Part shown: in pieces, positions 48,975 through 60,600 of the stretch
Layout: the number at the start of each line of letters is the position of its first letter
Numbering within the stretch: the first letter of the stretch is position 1
Program-made: the position numbers and the translations under genes
Assembly (NCBI RefSeq): GCF_963576545.1
Contig: NC_083646.1
Location: 16,283,961-16,347,960 of the forward strand
DNA length: 64,000 nucleotides
Reading direction: 5' to 3'
Source of the DNA: Limanda limanda
Taxonomy: Eukaryota; Chordata; Actinopteri; Pleuronectiformes; Pleuronectidae
The notes under the pieces: model-generated
What the model saw: the letters and a program-made list of their open reading frames with translations, nothing else
Databases searched by the model: none
Told to the model about the DNA's origin: nothing

Positions 48975-49854
48975 ATGGATAACGGATGTCATTGCTCTGC
49001 CGGCAGCGACAGGCTGTCCAACCCTATCCTCTACAACATCCTGAGTCAGATGGAGAACAGCAAAGCCGTTGACAACAACTTCAACTACAACTCGGTGCCT
49101 CACAGGTGCAACTGTGAGCTGCGGCGGACTGTGTGCCTGAAAAGGCCTGTGGAGATTTGCAAAGAAGCTTCGGCCGTTCTGGTGAAAACGGTGCACTTCA
49201 TGAAGAACTTACCCGCTTTCAACCAGCTGCCGCCAAATGACCAGTTCTCCCTGCTGAAGAGCTGCTGGGCACCGCTCTTCATCCTGGGTCTGGCCCAGGA
49301 GCACGTGGACTTTGAGGTGACGGACACCCCCGCTGACAGTATGCTGAAAAAGATTCTCCTCAACCACCAGGAGAAGCTTGACATGGACAGAGATCAGCCC
49401 ACCATGGCCGGAGTCAGCAAACTCAAGTCCTGCCTAAAAAAGTTTTGGAGTTTGGATTTGAGTCCAAAGGAGTATGCATACCTCAAAGGGACCACGATAT
49501 TTAACCCAGGTTTGTTTTGTACTCATATTTAAGAAGTTACACAAAAACATTTGAAATTCTCAATCTCAAAATCTACCTGACAAAATAACTAATTTCCTGT
49601 CTTTATCACCAACAGATGTACCAGATCTAAAGGCAGCTCTCTTTGTGGAAGGCCTGCAACAGGAAGCTCAGCACGCCCTCAGCGAGGTGGTGCAGCTCGT
49701 CCAGCCAGGCCAGGAGCGCTTCGCTCGAATCCTCCTCACAGCCTCCCTGCTGCAGAGCATCACGCCCAGCCTCATCACTGAACTCTTCTTCCGGCCCGTG
49801 ATAGGCCAGGCCAACCTGCTGGAGCTGCTGGTCGACATGCTTTTCTGCAGATAG
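48975..49854 (+). CDS. nr0b2: Nuclear receptor SHP (NR0B2)
   Basis: Atypical orphan nuclear receptor without a DNA-binding domain. It represses LRH-1, HNF4 and other receptors and mediates bile-acid feedback in liver. Coding exons (plus): 48975-49509 and 49616-49854, joining in frame to 257 aa, the same length as human SHP, with the single intron at the usual place. Seen: N-terminal LXXLL-like box NPILYNILSQ, then directly a ligand-binding domain (LPAFNQLPPNDQFSLLKSCWAPLFILGLAQ), SPKEYAYLKGTTIFNPDVPDL, and a C-terminal helix ending LVDMLFCR. It is transcribed opposite to all other genes here. Poly(A) signal AATAAA is at about 50196-50201. Confidence 0.96.
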
Positions 49855-50215
49855 AAGAGCGGCAACCGTCCAGGAGGGGGGGTGGAGTTTCCCACAGAGC
49901 TGAAGCTGAACTCTTCTGTTGACCGAACTCAGCAACGGTTCCCTCATGAAAGTCTGACAGAAAAGCACTTGTGATAAAGACGATAAGGATTGACCGAATT
50001 CGAAGCTTGAAACTCTGAATTTCTCCCAATGACACTGAAGCTGAGGTCACTTTAGCGCAGTGTGAAAAGACTTAGGTGCTGAAGAGCAAAGATGTGACTT
50101 TGCAGACGGGTCATTCACTGTTTCTCATGTTGAATACTTTCTGTTTTTACGTCACTGTTGTAAATAAGGTTTTTCTGCCTTTACAGAACATTTCTAATAA
50201 ATATATTTTTGTACA
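49855..50215 (+). other. nr0b2: 3' UTR of nr0b2
   Basis: From the TAG stop to just past the AATAAA at about 50196-50201. Length is about 360 bp. Confidence 0.65.
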
Positions 50216-50402
50216 CAAACCTAATGGTGAAGTCCTGTCTCAGTGTTTGTCAAAGGAGCCAAACTTGAAACAATATTTGTTTTAAGCACCTGATAATAAC
50301 TCTGTGCTTCTGTTCAAACACCTTGTTTGTTGTTACTGCTGACATGTTGTGCAGCCAATCGTTTGTTTAACATTGTTGATTCCTACTGATACGGACTTTC
50401 AA

Positions 50403-50575
50403 CAGGGCGACTGTGGCTCAGGAGGTAGAGTGGGTCGTCCATTTAAGGGGTTGATCTTCATCTCCTCCAGTCCAGATGCCCAAAGTGTCCTTTGGCAAGA
50501 CACTTAAAGTGCTGCATAAATGTGTATTAGTGTGAATTTGTGAATGACGTCATTGTTCTATATAGATAAAATCCA
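50403..50575 (+). repeat. tRNA-derived SINE-like element
   Basis: Begins gcgactgtggctcaggaggt, with TGGCTCAGGAGG matching a tRNA A box (pol III), then tagagtgggtcgtcc and, downstream, gtgtcctttggcaagacac. These are phrases of an abundant teleost SINE-like repeat. The B box is degraded. Confidence 0.65.
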
Positions 50576-50865
50576 TCAATTCTGCTGATCCTCTGAGGGT
50601 GGCAGGGGGAGCTGGAGCCAATCCCAGCTGACAGTGGGCAACAGGCGGGGTACACCCTGGACACCAGCGTATTACCCGGTCAACATATATGGACAACAAA
50701 CAACCACTCACACCTAATTACTCCCTCGGACTGTGGGAGGAAGTACCCGGAGAAAAACCTGCAGTAACTTGAGAACATGTAATCTTCAAACAAAAAGGCC
50801 CAGACAAACAAAGCAGGGACTCGACCTGGGAACCTTCTATCCATGAGGAAACACTAATAAACTCC
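50576..50865 (-). repeat. Teleost interspersed repeat, inverted copy
   Basis: Phrases gggggagctggagccaatcc, ggcggggtacaccctgg, ggactgtgggaggaag and cccggagaaaaacctgcag are the inverted form of the repeat at 40205-40520. Confidence 0.7.
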
Positions 50866-51032
50866 ATATTAATTAATTAAATAATTGCCATATAAAAATC
50901 CCATCTCTTGAACTTTTTGACCACTAATATTGCAGCATTTTTTTTCTTTAGTTGTACTTAGTCTCCCCCTTGTGGACGTTACTAGTAACCATGTGTTTAC
51001 TCCCTTTTAAGACCTGACTTTACACACGCACG

Positions 51033-51068
51033 CACGCACTCACACGTACACGTACACGTACACGTACA

Positions 51069-51121
<53 letters not shown>
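51033..51121. repeat. Compound (CACGTA)n/(CA)n microsatellite
   Basis: Starts with cgtacacgtacacgta units and passes into pure CA for about 45 bp. Confidence 0.85.
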
Positions 51122-51123
<2 letters not shown>

Positions 51124-52439
51124 CCAACCACAACCATTTACCAAAATAAAAGCCCTACACCAAACAATCAATCACAGTTGAATAAGCAGTTGACTGCTAA
51201 ACCAGGTGTCCTAAAAATGTTGGTCTGCTGCTTCAGACAAGCTTCAGGCTGTATTTGATACAGAAACAAGCCCTCTTGATTCACCTGGCTTGTGGTATGC
51301 TCGTTGTGAAACTTTGAGACTTTAAACATGACAACTCATACAGGTAAAACAGGAATGTGCTGGTGGGGGCAGAGAGCCAGAGGAAACGGGGTTACACAGG
51401 TTAACTGCGACTCGACGCAAACACAAAAGAAGATCTACTATCACAACGTTTCGGTGAAGAACAACACAGACAAACCGCTCATTTTCAGTTTACTGGGATT
51501 TGCTGGGTGGAAATTGTTTTTCTAACGGATGAGTGGGAAAATGTTTTACGTATTTTTGTCTCAATCACATGGTGCAACTTGTTCTGTCCTGCAGGAGGTT
51601 TTCAGGCTGAAGTTGTGACATTGCTGCACAAAACATACATATTCCTGAGAATTAGAATAGCAATCTGAATGTAATCCCAACTGATAATATGCAAGTGTAG
51701 CAATTTCTATTTAAGTTAATTACATTTGTTGTGTTATTGGTTTTAAATATGTGCGTTAGATGTTTGGATCAACAACAATAGACCTGTCGACTGAAGGCTT
51801 CCTACTGTAAGAGGGAGGTGATCTTGAAGAACCCATTACTGGATTAAAATACAGTTCATTTCATTTGATCCACAGTAAAACTCTGAGTCAGGTTCCAGTA
51901 ATCCGGCTGCTTTTCTGCACTGCTTCTTCCCTCTGCAATAAATGACAAAGACAAACCCCAGGATTTTATTTCCTTTCTGTCAGAACCAGCCAAACGAGTT
52001 CCTTCTTTTGCTGAGGGCGGAAAAAGGCAGCCTGGTGCACGAAGTGGCCTAGGGGAGAAGAGCTAGACAACAGTAATCCCAGAGATAAAGAAGAAAAGAA
52101 GACTTAAGGACCTCCACTGTGAATCTGACTTGTTGAAATATGATAATTTAGGATAATCAAAGCTGCATTAGCTCAAATTAGACAACATTATGGTGCAGCT
52201 TGTGTAGAGAGACAAAACAAACAAGGTGACAGAACAAACTACAACATTAAATCAGGAAACCGGTTTAATGTAGTGGCTCATTTATATCCACAGCCTGTTT
52301 TGAAAGAGTTAATTCTCAAGCATGTTTGTAGATAAACCTGCAACAACATTATAACCAGTTACCTGTTTTTAATGTTGTGGCTGATGGATGTAATTTCCTT
52401 GACGAATACAGTTGAAAAGGTATAAACAAGCACAGAGAT
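51122..52439. other. Intergenic between nr0b2 and kdf1
   Basis: AT-rich. No exon recognised. NUDC, which I recall lying between NR0B2 and KDF1 in human, is not visible here. Confidence 0.45.
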
Positions 52440-52993
52440 TTTATTTAGTTAAAAACAGCACTTATCTCGAGAATAAAAAAAAAGCTGTGGCCAAATGCTA
52501 CACATGGTTTAACAACCCAGGAAGTAACATGGTCTTTAAAAATATGTACATCCCAAAAAAATATGGCTTAACAACAGTTTTCAGATCAAAACATGTCTCT
52601 AAGGAGTCTAAATGGCAGGAGTCAATAAACCTGCACGTACGTTGCACAAACAATAACAGGCAAGAATGAGGACGGTTACATTGACTGCTAAGACTGCATG
52701 GAGTGTAGTCACGTCTCTTTTTCTGAAAACAGCTCCAAATACTGCGTACTAATACATAAACACTTTGTCTTTCCTTGTATTCAAAAAGAAGTTTCCTCAG
52801 TGGCACATTTGCTGGAAAGATTAAATCGTCCTTGAATTTTAACGAAACATTAGACCACTAAAAGGAAGAGTTCAACAGCGCAAAAGCTGCTCCACTCAGT
52901 AACAGCATAAATGACAGCGGAGGGGTTCAATTGTCCATCTTGACGCCTACATCCCTCGACAGCGTAGGTACTTGTTCTTCTGTGCTCCCCCCC
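52440..52993 (-). other. kdf1: 3' UTR of kdf1 (inferred)
   Basis: From the kdf1 stop to a minus-strand AATAAA near 52442-52447 (plus strand tttatt). Length is about 550 bp. Confidence 0.45.
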
Positions 52994-54139
52994 TCAGAGG
53001 AGCAGAGGAGCGCCCGAGGAGTTGGTGTCTGGGTGGTAGGGTGAGTAGGCTGTGGTGGTGCTGGAGTACGCTACGAGAGAAAATACAAGTTTTAATGCAC
53101 CGAAAACAAAAAGAAACTTAGAAGTAATGAAGAGATTTTCCTACAATGATATAAGCATCGGGAAAGCTGCTGATGTTGCAGAAAATCGGCGAGCATGATA
53201 CGACAACATGTTTTTTAATTATATTAGTTTCACCAAAATAAAACTGTAGTAGCAAGTTTTACTACAAGTAGCAATTTGGCAACATTTCAAAATGTTTAGT
53301 CCCACAGGTTAAATGGTAACATATACTGTGTGTAAGATTTCTTTTTAAAAGGGTGGCAAACCTGTGGAGTACATTGTTGTGTTTGTGTTGTTTTCCAGAT
53401 AACCAGATGATCAAAGCATAAATTCTCTGTATGTTTGTTTTTCAAAGGATTCAACCTGAGCCAGGCCAAACAACAATGTTAGCAATCATCACTTCCAGAA
53501 TGTCTGGACAAGTGAACAACAAACAAGGAGATTCTCCGCCCAGACGCATTCAACCACACAGAAATCGTAACGTGTAAATTCTGCTGCAGAGATCACACGG
53601 TTTTGTTTGCAAAACATCTTCACTGGCATTGGCCATTATCACCAAAAGCTCTATTGATATCTTCGTCTAGATCTTCTTTGTGTATGGCACCTTTTACATC
53701 TCCTTTTTGCATCTGTTGCATGGTAGAAGAGTCATCAACAAGCCCGCTAACTCACACAGAATCCTCTGATGGCTCTCCTGTTGTGTTTTACTAGGGGACT
53801 GGCAGAGCCTCTCAATTCAACATTTGCTTTATTACATACAGCCCTTCCAGTGATTATTATCTGGAGTTCAGTGCAGGTCTGAAAGCAGATTTAGAGGAGC
53901 AAAAAAAAAGCACTATACAGTACGTAGTTATATTTCATGCAAACAAGGTGAGGTTTTAAATGTGGAGTTTATTCCAGGACCTTGACACATCCCCAGGGCT
54001 GAGATGTGAAAGTTGTAGAAACACAATGTGGTGTACCCTCATTCAAAGACACGTAACAGGACACCCACTCCTTTTAGCAGCCTCTTTGCAGAACAACAAC
54101 AAAAAATTAGAGAGAGAGAGAGAGAGAGAGGGAGAGAGG

Positions 54140-54174
<35 letters not shown>

Positions 54175-57126
54175 AGAGCTGTATGGTAATCAACCTGTAA
54201 CCCAAGTTATTTGCTAAAATTACATAATAAACCAGGGGGGGACATTATGTGGCATATATTTAATGTGACCTGATCTGCAAGCTTTTAACAGGCGGTGTGT
54301 GGCGTGACCGCTGAGCCGCAGGGAAGAAAGAGGCAGATTGATAGGTTGGTGTAAGGTGGCAGATGAGGGGAGGAGGCGGCTAATGAGCGCAGGATTGTAA
54401 TATGCAGAGAAAAGGAAAGGAATGCGGGGCTTTCAATGTTTAAAGAGTGGTATGCTACTGGAAAGCAGAGAGCGGGTGAGAGAACGCCTGCAGCGGCAGC
54501 AGGTACAATGGATTGCAAGGACTGAGCCTCATGTACTGGTTCACTCACAGGTAAAGATGGTAATTAGACCTCAATGACCAGGACAAAATGAAGTGTGTAA
54601 ACACAATCAAAAGGTCCAGTCATGTATGTTTGTGTGCGTGTTTATCTTTATTTGTTTATTTTATTTTTTGTATGTATGTGTATGCAGTGAAGTTCGCCTG
54701 CATTTTATTGTGCAACTTGTGTGGCATGTGTCAATGTGTTTTGTAAGTTCTTATTGGAAATTAATAAAAAAACATTGTTCAAAAAAAAAAAAGGTCCAGT
54801 CTGTCAGATTTAGGTGGAAGGGATCTAGTGACAGAAATTGAATATGAAATAATCCTAGTGATGTTTTAACGAGTGTGTTTCATCTCAATTATACAAATTG
54901 TAGTTTTCTCTACCCTACAATGGCCCTTTATATTGAAATATAACATCGGGGGGTGGTTGGCCATGTTTCCTGTAGTAGCCCAGACTGGACAAACTAAACA
55001 CCCTTTGAGTTTTTATGGCAACTGTAGTCTACCACAGGTTCCCTTTCACGTTTGGAAGGGGAGGATGAGGTGAGAGGTGTTCAGCTGCAAAATGCAACTT
55101 CACCACTTTGTGTCACTCAAATCCACACACTGCAACTTTAAGATTCGGATGTGCTTATTTTTCGTGCTTATTTGTCTTCCACTCAAAAGGAAGTCGCAGG
55201 AAGGGATCTAGTGACTGAAATTGAATATGAAAAAATCCTAGTGATGTTTTAACGAGTGCGTTTCATCTAAATTATACAAATTGTAGTTTTCTTTACCCTA
55301 GAATGGCCCTTTATAGTTAAATATAACATCAAACTACATGTTTCTTGTAGTAGCCCAGACTGGACAAACTAAACACCCTTTGAGTTTTTATGACAACTGA
55401 AGTCTACCACAGGTTCCCTTTCACGTTTGGAAGGGGAGGATGAGGTGAGAGGTGTTCAGCTGCAAAATGCAACTTCACCACTTTGTGTCACTCAAATCCA
55501 CACACTGCAACTTTAAAGATTCGGATGTGCTTATTTGTCTTCCACTCAAAAGGAAGATGCAAAAGGTTCAGTGCCTCCGATGTGGGACACTCCCACACGT
55601 ACTCACTTTTCCCGCTGTAATGTCTCATTTTCCTCGCCAGCTCGTCCGACGGCGTCTGCTCTGACACCTTCACCTCCGGAACTGCAGCAGGAGACAAAAC
55701 AAAAACACACGGAATGAAGCAGACGAGGAGCTTCAACACAAACCTTACATCCTGATTTTTATTATTAATCCGTTCATCCTGTCTATTGTGCAACATGCTG
55801 GAGGAAGACAGCAGGTGCCTGTATCAGCTTGCCTCAGACTAACTGATTGTTATTAGGTCATTGCTGAACAAAATGCCGGGCATATCAGAGTATTAAAAGT
55901 ACAAGCCAAACAAAGGAGTTTTCAGCAGCGTTCCAACAGACGCCATGAGTCATTAAAGGAAGTCGGGTAAGTTGATCGGAATATAAAGTCGGTTGCAGCC
56001 TGGAGGCGGCGAATAGCCAGGTTGTCACATGGTATAACTGCTTAAACAGTAGTAATCATTAGTGTTTATTGGTTTAACTGATATTCTTACAGTCACTGCT
56101 CATGAAGGTGTTGGTCATGGTCTCGTTGCCGCTGTCGGGGAGAGTCCCGTCGCTCCTCCCGTTCGGACGCTGGCCCGTGGACTGGTGGCTCTTGTTTCTC
56201 TTGCCCTTGCGCGTGCTGATGCGGATGACCCCGTGCACCAGCTTGCACTCGGCCTCCTGCTCCTCCAGGTTGTAGTCCTGGGCGATGCTGTAGATGAGCT
56301 CGCTGATCTCGATGGTCTTGCGGGAGAAGGACGAGTCCGAGGTGCACTTGGCCAGCTGGTCGATCTGGTGCAGGGCGTACAGCTCCAGCAGCTTCTTGGT
56401 GATGAGCGAGTCAATGTCCGTGCCCGTGTCGCTCAGGTCGTCCAGGTCGTAGTCGTCCCGGGACAACAGGCTGGTGTTGCTGACCGGCCGGTCGCTCTCC
56501 CCTCTGCCCGGCGCACGGGTCCGTTTGGGCGCAGCCACCGGGTACCTGACCGTCTGGCCGGCGATGCGAACATCAGGGTAGCGGAAGCTGTCACTCGTGG
56601 GCAGTTTGGAGGCTTTGGGGACTTTGCCGGACTCCAGGGGAATGCCACAGGTGGGGTTGGACACGGCCATGCGGTTGGTGGGGTGAGGCTCGCTGCTCAT
56701 CTTGGGGGGATTGTCTGTGGAGCTCTCGTTAACCGGCAGGCACGGCTCCCGGCTGCCGTAAAATCCACAGGTCAGCACACAGCAGATAAGAGCCTTGCAG
56801 CTGCTCCAGCCCATAGAGGCACAGGAGCCACAGGCCTGTCTGGTGGCAGGCGTGTTGTCTGCCGACCCGGGGATGAATCCTATCGTCTCAGAGCCCCGGG
56901 CCGTGCCGTTGCGTGCGTGGCCCCTGCTGCGGCCATACTTGTTCTCCGGACACCGGGAGTGGTCGGCGTGCGGCTCGTGGAGATGCTCCCCATGAGGATC
57001 CTTGTAGGACTCCTGGCTCTCCCTGGATATGGTCCGGCTCTGCCTGTACTTGTCTGCCTTGGAGTTGGAGCTGTGGTGTTTGTGGTGGCGGGACGCCTGG
57101 GGAGCCCCTGTGCTGTGGCCAGGCAT
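52994..57126 (-). CDS. kdf1: Keratinocyte differentiation factor 1
   Basis: Epidermal protein that in mammals restrains keratinocyte proliferation and promotes differentiation. Coding exons (minus): 56091-57126, 55607-55681, 52994-53070, joining in frame to 395 aa (human 398). Seen: a polar, His/Ser/Arg-rich N-terminus (MPGHSTGAPQASRHHKHH); ETIGFIPGSAD, equal to human ESITFISGSAE; a Cys-rich stretch (SCASMGWSSCKALICCVL); FRYPDVRIAG; DIDSLITKKLLELYALHQID followed by LAKCTSD; QDYNLEEQEAECKLVHGVIR followed by ISTRK; TLPDSGNETM; and the terminal TNSSGAPLLL, comparable to human TDSSGAPLLQVYC. The human-type last residues after PLL are missing. Upstream non-coding exons lie near 58400 and 58740. 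The introns carry an L1-like insertion and a tandemly duplicated MITE. Confidence 0.92.
54105..54178. repeat. (GA)n microsatellite in kdf1 intron 2
   Basis: About 70 bp of agagag with gggaga interruptions. Confidence 0.85.
54791..55556. mobile_element. Tandemly duplicated MITE (copies B and C), kdf1 intron 2
   Basis: Copy B (54791-55140) has both inverted ends (AAGGTCCAGTCTGTCAGATTT ... CACACACTGCAACTTTA) and belongs to the family of the element at 32639. Copy C (about 55196-55513) lacks the first about 30 bp. It repeats B with a period of about 373 bp, including about 40 bp of flank (agattcggatgtgcttatt ... ttccactcaaaaggaag). So B plus flank was duplicated in tandem after insertion. Confidence 0.75.
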
Positions 57127-57191
57127 GGCTCAGAGGGCCCGGGACCTGGGGAGGGACACACACACGCAGACAGGATGTAGAAATAATAGCC

Positions 57192-58037
57192 AATGACTCC
57201 ATGGAGGTTACTCTATCTCATAGTTTGCTCTCTGCCCCAAACTTCAAAACTATTGGCATGAAATATTTGATTTCTTTTCGTTGATTTTGGGGATCCAACT
57301 AGATCCAAACTTATCTCAACAAGTAAAAGCTCTTTGAATAAATACAATATTAATAAAAATACAATCCCATACCACTGAAAATGCGTTTATAACGGACATG
57401 TACTTGCAAGAATATCTTCCTGCTACAATCCACACACATAATCCACTCCTGGTCAGATCAACATATTATAGATGAGTCTTAGAAAACCAACATGATAATT
57501 TGTTGTTTTTCCTGTTTGCCATTGTTCTGAGGGGCTAAGGAAGCTAAATAGTGCACAAAAGCACCTTCTGACATACGGCCTTATAACAGCAAAAAAACTG
57601 ATCCTACTTAACTGGAAGAAGAGGGAGGTCCCTTCATTTAAGCATTGGTTGACTGGTTTGACAGACACCTTACATTTGGAGAGAATACGATTTATTCTGA
57701 AAGACAAGTTGAGGGACTTTGATAAAATCTGGCAACTTTTGGTCTCTCATCTCCAATGAGAATCTGATTGAGTCCCTAGTTGGGGGTGTGGGGGGGGGGG
57801 TGATGGGAAGGTACACACTGTTGTCTTTCTTCTTTTCTTTTTTGTCCTGTCCTTTTTGTTTCATCTGTTTTGTTGATGCAGAGGGCATTGCTTGTTTACT
57901 TGCTATTCTTTTTTTGTCATTAGTCTTTTTTGTCAGGGATTACTTTTTCACCTTCTGTAAAAAAACAAAGGAAACATAACTGTCGATTGTTGATTTCTCT
58001 GTTATGTGATCGGTTTCCCAATAAACATATTTAAAAA
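57192..58037 (+). mobile_element. 5'-truncated L1-like LINE in kdf1 5' intron
   Basis: Plus-strand sequence at about 57530-57750 translates to an L1 ORF2 C-terminus-like peptide (LITAKKLILLNWKKREVPSF ... LERIRFILKDKLRDFDKIWQ), followed by a G-rich then T-rich 3' UTR and an A-rich end (aataaacatatttaaaaac). The 14-bp direct repeat agaaataatagcca flanks 57192-58037, as expected for a target-site duplication. The part before about 57530 has no clear L1 frame and may be a 5' inversion or non-L1 sequence. No functional protein is present. Confidence 0.6.
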
Positions 58038-58399
58038 CAGAAATAATAGCCAGATGTAAAAAGTCAAACTGCCCCTGTTGTTGCCACACAGGTTTTTGCA
58101 GCATCAAAAGGAACCAGAGTGTAGTGAAAACAGTCTGTATTCATGGAGGAGACACGGAGTCTTCAGTGGAGTAGAGTGAGTTCCCATGTAACCCTCAGAA
58201 TGTAAATAAAGCAGAATGTAAATAAACCAGACCAGCTGGATTGATTGCTGGCCTGATAATGTTTTGGGCCATTTCGTCGCGCCCTTGGAAGCTGGTTTGG
58301 CCTCCAGTGAAATGAGCAGGAGAAAAAAAAACTGTTTCGCACCAAACCTCCTTCAACTTTGATCCGTTTTTCATTTAACTCACCAGATTGTGAACTCAC

Positions 58400-58800
58400 C
58401 GCATAAGAGGAAACAGCGGCGGGAGTCTTTCACCGCAGGCAACTCGTCCAGCGAGCAGACCGCGGAAGTCCCGGGGAGAAAACTTCCCTGTGACTCTGGT
58501 TCAACGGGAGAAAACTTCCCTGTGACTCTGGTTCAACGGGAGAAAACGAAACGTCTCTTTGCCGCCCACAGGTTTCTTCCTCCAGGTGACTCGACTTCCA
58601 GCGACTCGCTCGTTTCACACAGCCGGGGGAGAGGCGCCGGACTCGGGCACCGCTGAGACACAAGCGTCTTGTTCTCCCGGGGAAAAGGAGAGTGGAGGAG
58701 AAGTCGTGAGGAGCCGAGTCTCCAGTGTTTGTCTCTTACCTGCCGACAGTGAGTCCCGCGTCATACCTGCTCCCACCCACAGGTGGCGTGTGACGTCACG
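58400..58800 (-). promoter_or_regulatory. kdf1: kdf1 non-coding first exon(s) and promoter
   Basis: A minus-strand donor GCG|GTGAG at 58400/58399 and another GCAG|GTAAG at 58740/58739 suggest one or two alternative non-coding exons. They would splice to an acceptor just before the coding exon at about 57143. A perfect CRE (TGACGTCA) is at 58791-58798. GC content is raised. Confidence 0.45.
58474..58547. repeat. kdf1: 32-bp tandem repeat in kdf1 5' UTR exon
   Basis: The unit gggagaaaacttccctgtga... starts at 58474, 58506 and (partial) 58538, with a period of 32 bp and about 2.3 copies. The two full copies look identical. Confidence 0.9.
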
Positions 58801-59624
58801 CGAGGCGGAGAAAAGAGCAGAGAAGAAGGAGAGGGATTTCAAAATAAAGAGCTGTTAAAAACAGCTTATGACAGTGAGAATATGAATATTTTATTTGAAC
58901 TTATGTTATCCATTGGCATTGAAAGGGTTTCTTTATTTTCTCTTTAGAATTTTTTTAAGTCTGCATATTGATGTTTGTGTAATCTCTGTTGTGAAGATAA
59001 AAAAAATAATGAAAGGGATTTTAAAACAGAAAATAATGAAAAACACAAGTTTTTATAAATATTGTGGGAATTGTTTCTTTATTTTTAATCTTTTTGTATA
59101 TTTTATTTACATTTTGCACATTTATGTTGTTGTTGTCTCGATCATGAGTAATACAGATTTAAAAAAGAAAGAGATTTAAAAACCAAAAAACAATACTATA
59201 ACAGCTGGTGAGGAATTGTATATTTAGGGCCCGAGCACTGACAGGCCCTATTGAAATTGTGAGGATTATTATTATTATTCAGGCAAATGAATTGGCTTTT
59301 TCTGAATTAGAAAGTGGTGAAAATGTACTTCTCATTTATTTTCTGTTATTTATTTATTTATTAAATTTTTTTTAAATTTAGCTCCTGCGCAGAAGTGGAC
59401 TGCGCACCTCCTGTGCAGAAGTGAACTGCACACTTCATTTAATTTAGTTTATAATTATTCAATTTAATTTATTTATTCAATTTAATATAATTTTCTTTTT
59501 ATCTATTTTTGTTCTTAAATTTACATAGTTTAAGATATTGTACAATGAATAGGTGGTAGAAGTTCTGCCAAATTTAGAGGTTCGATAAAATTTTTAATCA
59601 CTTTAATAACAGAATGCTGTAAAC
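58801..59624. other. Intergenic between kdf1 and tpbg-like gene
   Basis: Very AT-rich. At 59228-59290 gggcccgagcactgacagg followed by ccctattgaaattgtgagga is a fragment of a known-looking abundant teleost repeat. A short tandem phrase (gcagaagtggactgcgcac / gcagaagtgaactgcacac) is at 59388-59435. Confidence 0.45.
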
Positions 59625-59792
<168 letters not shown>

Positions 59793-60027
59793 GGTAAGGT
59801 AGGTCTGACAGAGGTGCACAGCTGCAGAGCCAGCAGGTGTATTTCCAAATATCTTTCATTCTGCCCTATTTTTCCCTCTATGGAAACACTTAATCACACA
59901 CTGTGTGGATCGAAATAGCAGGGCCGCCTCACCTGGGGAACAAATGAGCGTCTGTGTTGCACAGTGTGGAGCAGGTTCGCTGCCGTCACATAAAAGACGT
60001 GAACAAGATATTTAAATAGATGTGGTT

Positions 60028-60600
60028 TTATTTACCAGTAATGTAAATACAGGTTTCATTTCATACGCTGCCTTCTTCTAATCCTTTGACTATCTTAATA
60101 CAGGTCCCACTATGAAGACTATGCAAATTAAAGATACACAGCTAATAGAATATAAGGACTGATATTGTTTATATGAAAGTATAGAAAATCTAATAAATAC
60201 TTATTCTTAAACAACTAGGTGTGTATGGATTACAGTTTTTTAGGTCAACATTCTTTTCCATGCTACTCTGGCATTTGCTGAATGTCCAGATATATAAAGA
60301 AATAATGGAAAAAACACAACACTTAAACCCTAACTGACATGTTTTTCTAATGTAATTTCAATGTAGCATATGTATTAAATTCTTATAAAAGTTATAACAA
60401 ACATACAATATTAATGTCATTGTAATGCTGTAGTGCCTCAAAAACACAAAGGCACTTTTTGTGGAAGAATCAAGTGTCATAGCTGCATTATGTACAAGGA
60501 GATTAAAAGCATAAAACAAATTTAAACATGTTCTGTCCTAAACTATTTATATCTAGATCTAGCTCATATTATGTCAGATAATTTTAGTTTCATTGAGCGA
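60028..60600 (-). other. 3' UTR of tpbg-like gene (inferred)
   Basis: From the stop codon to a minus-strand AATAAA near 60029-60034 (plus strand tttatt). Confidence 0.4.

Noticed and set aside
50403..50480. A functional tRNA gene
   Set aside because: Only the A box is tRNA-like. There is no cloverleaf or B box, and the sequence is that of a dispersed SINE-like repeat.
56062..57180. 372-aa plus-strand open frame opposite kdf1 exon 1
   Set aside because: It is an antisense shadow of a GC-rich coding exon: no similarity, Val/Leu/Ala-rich composition, and the minus strand has clear kdf1 homology.
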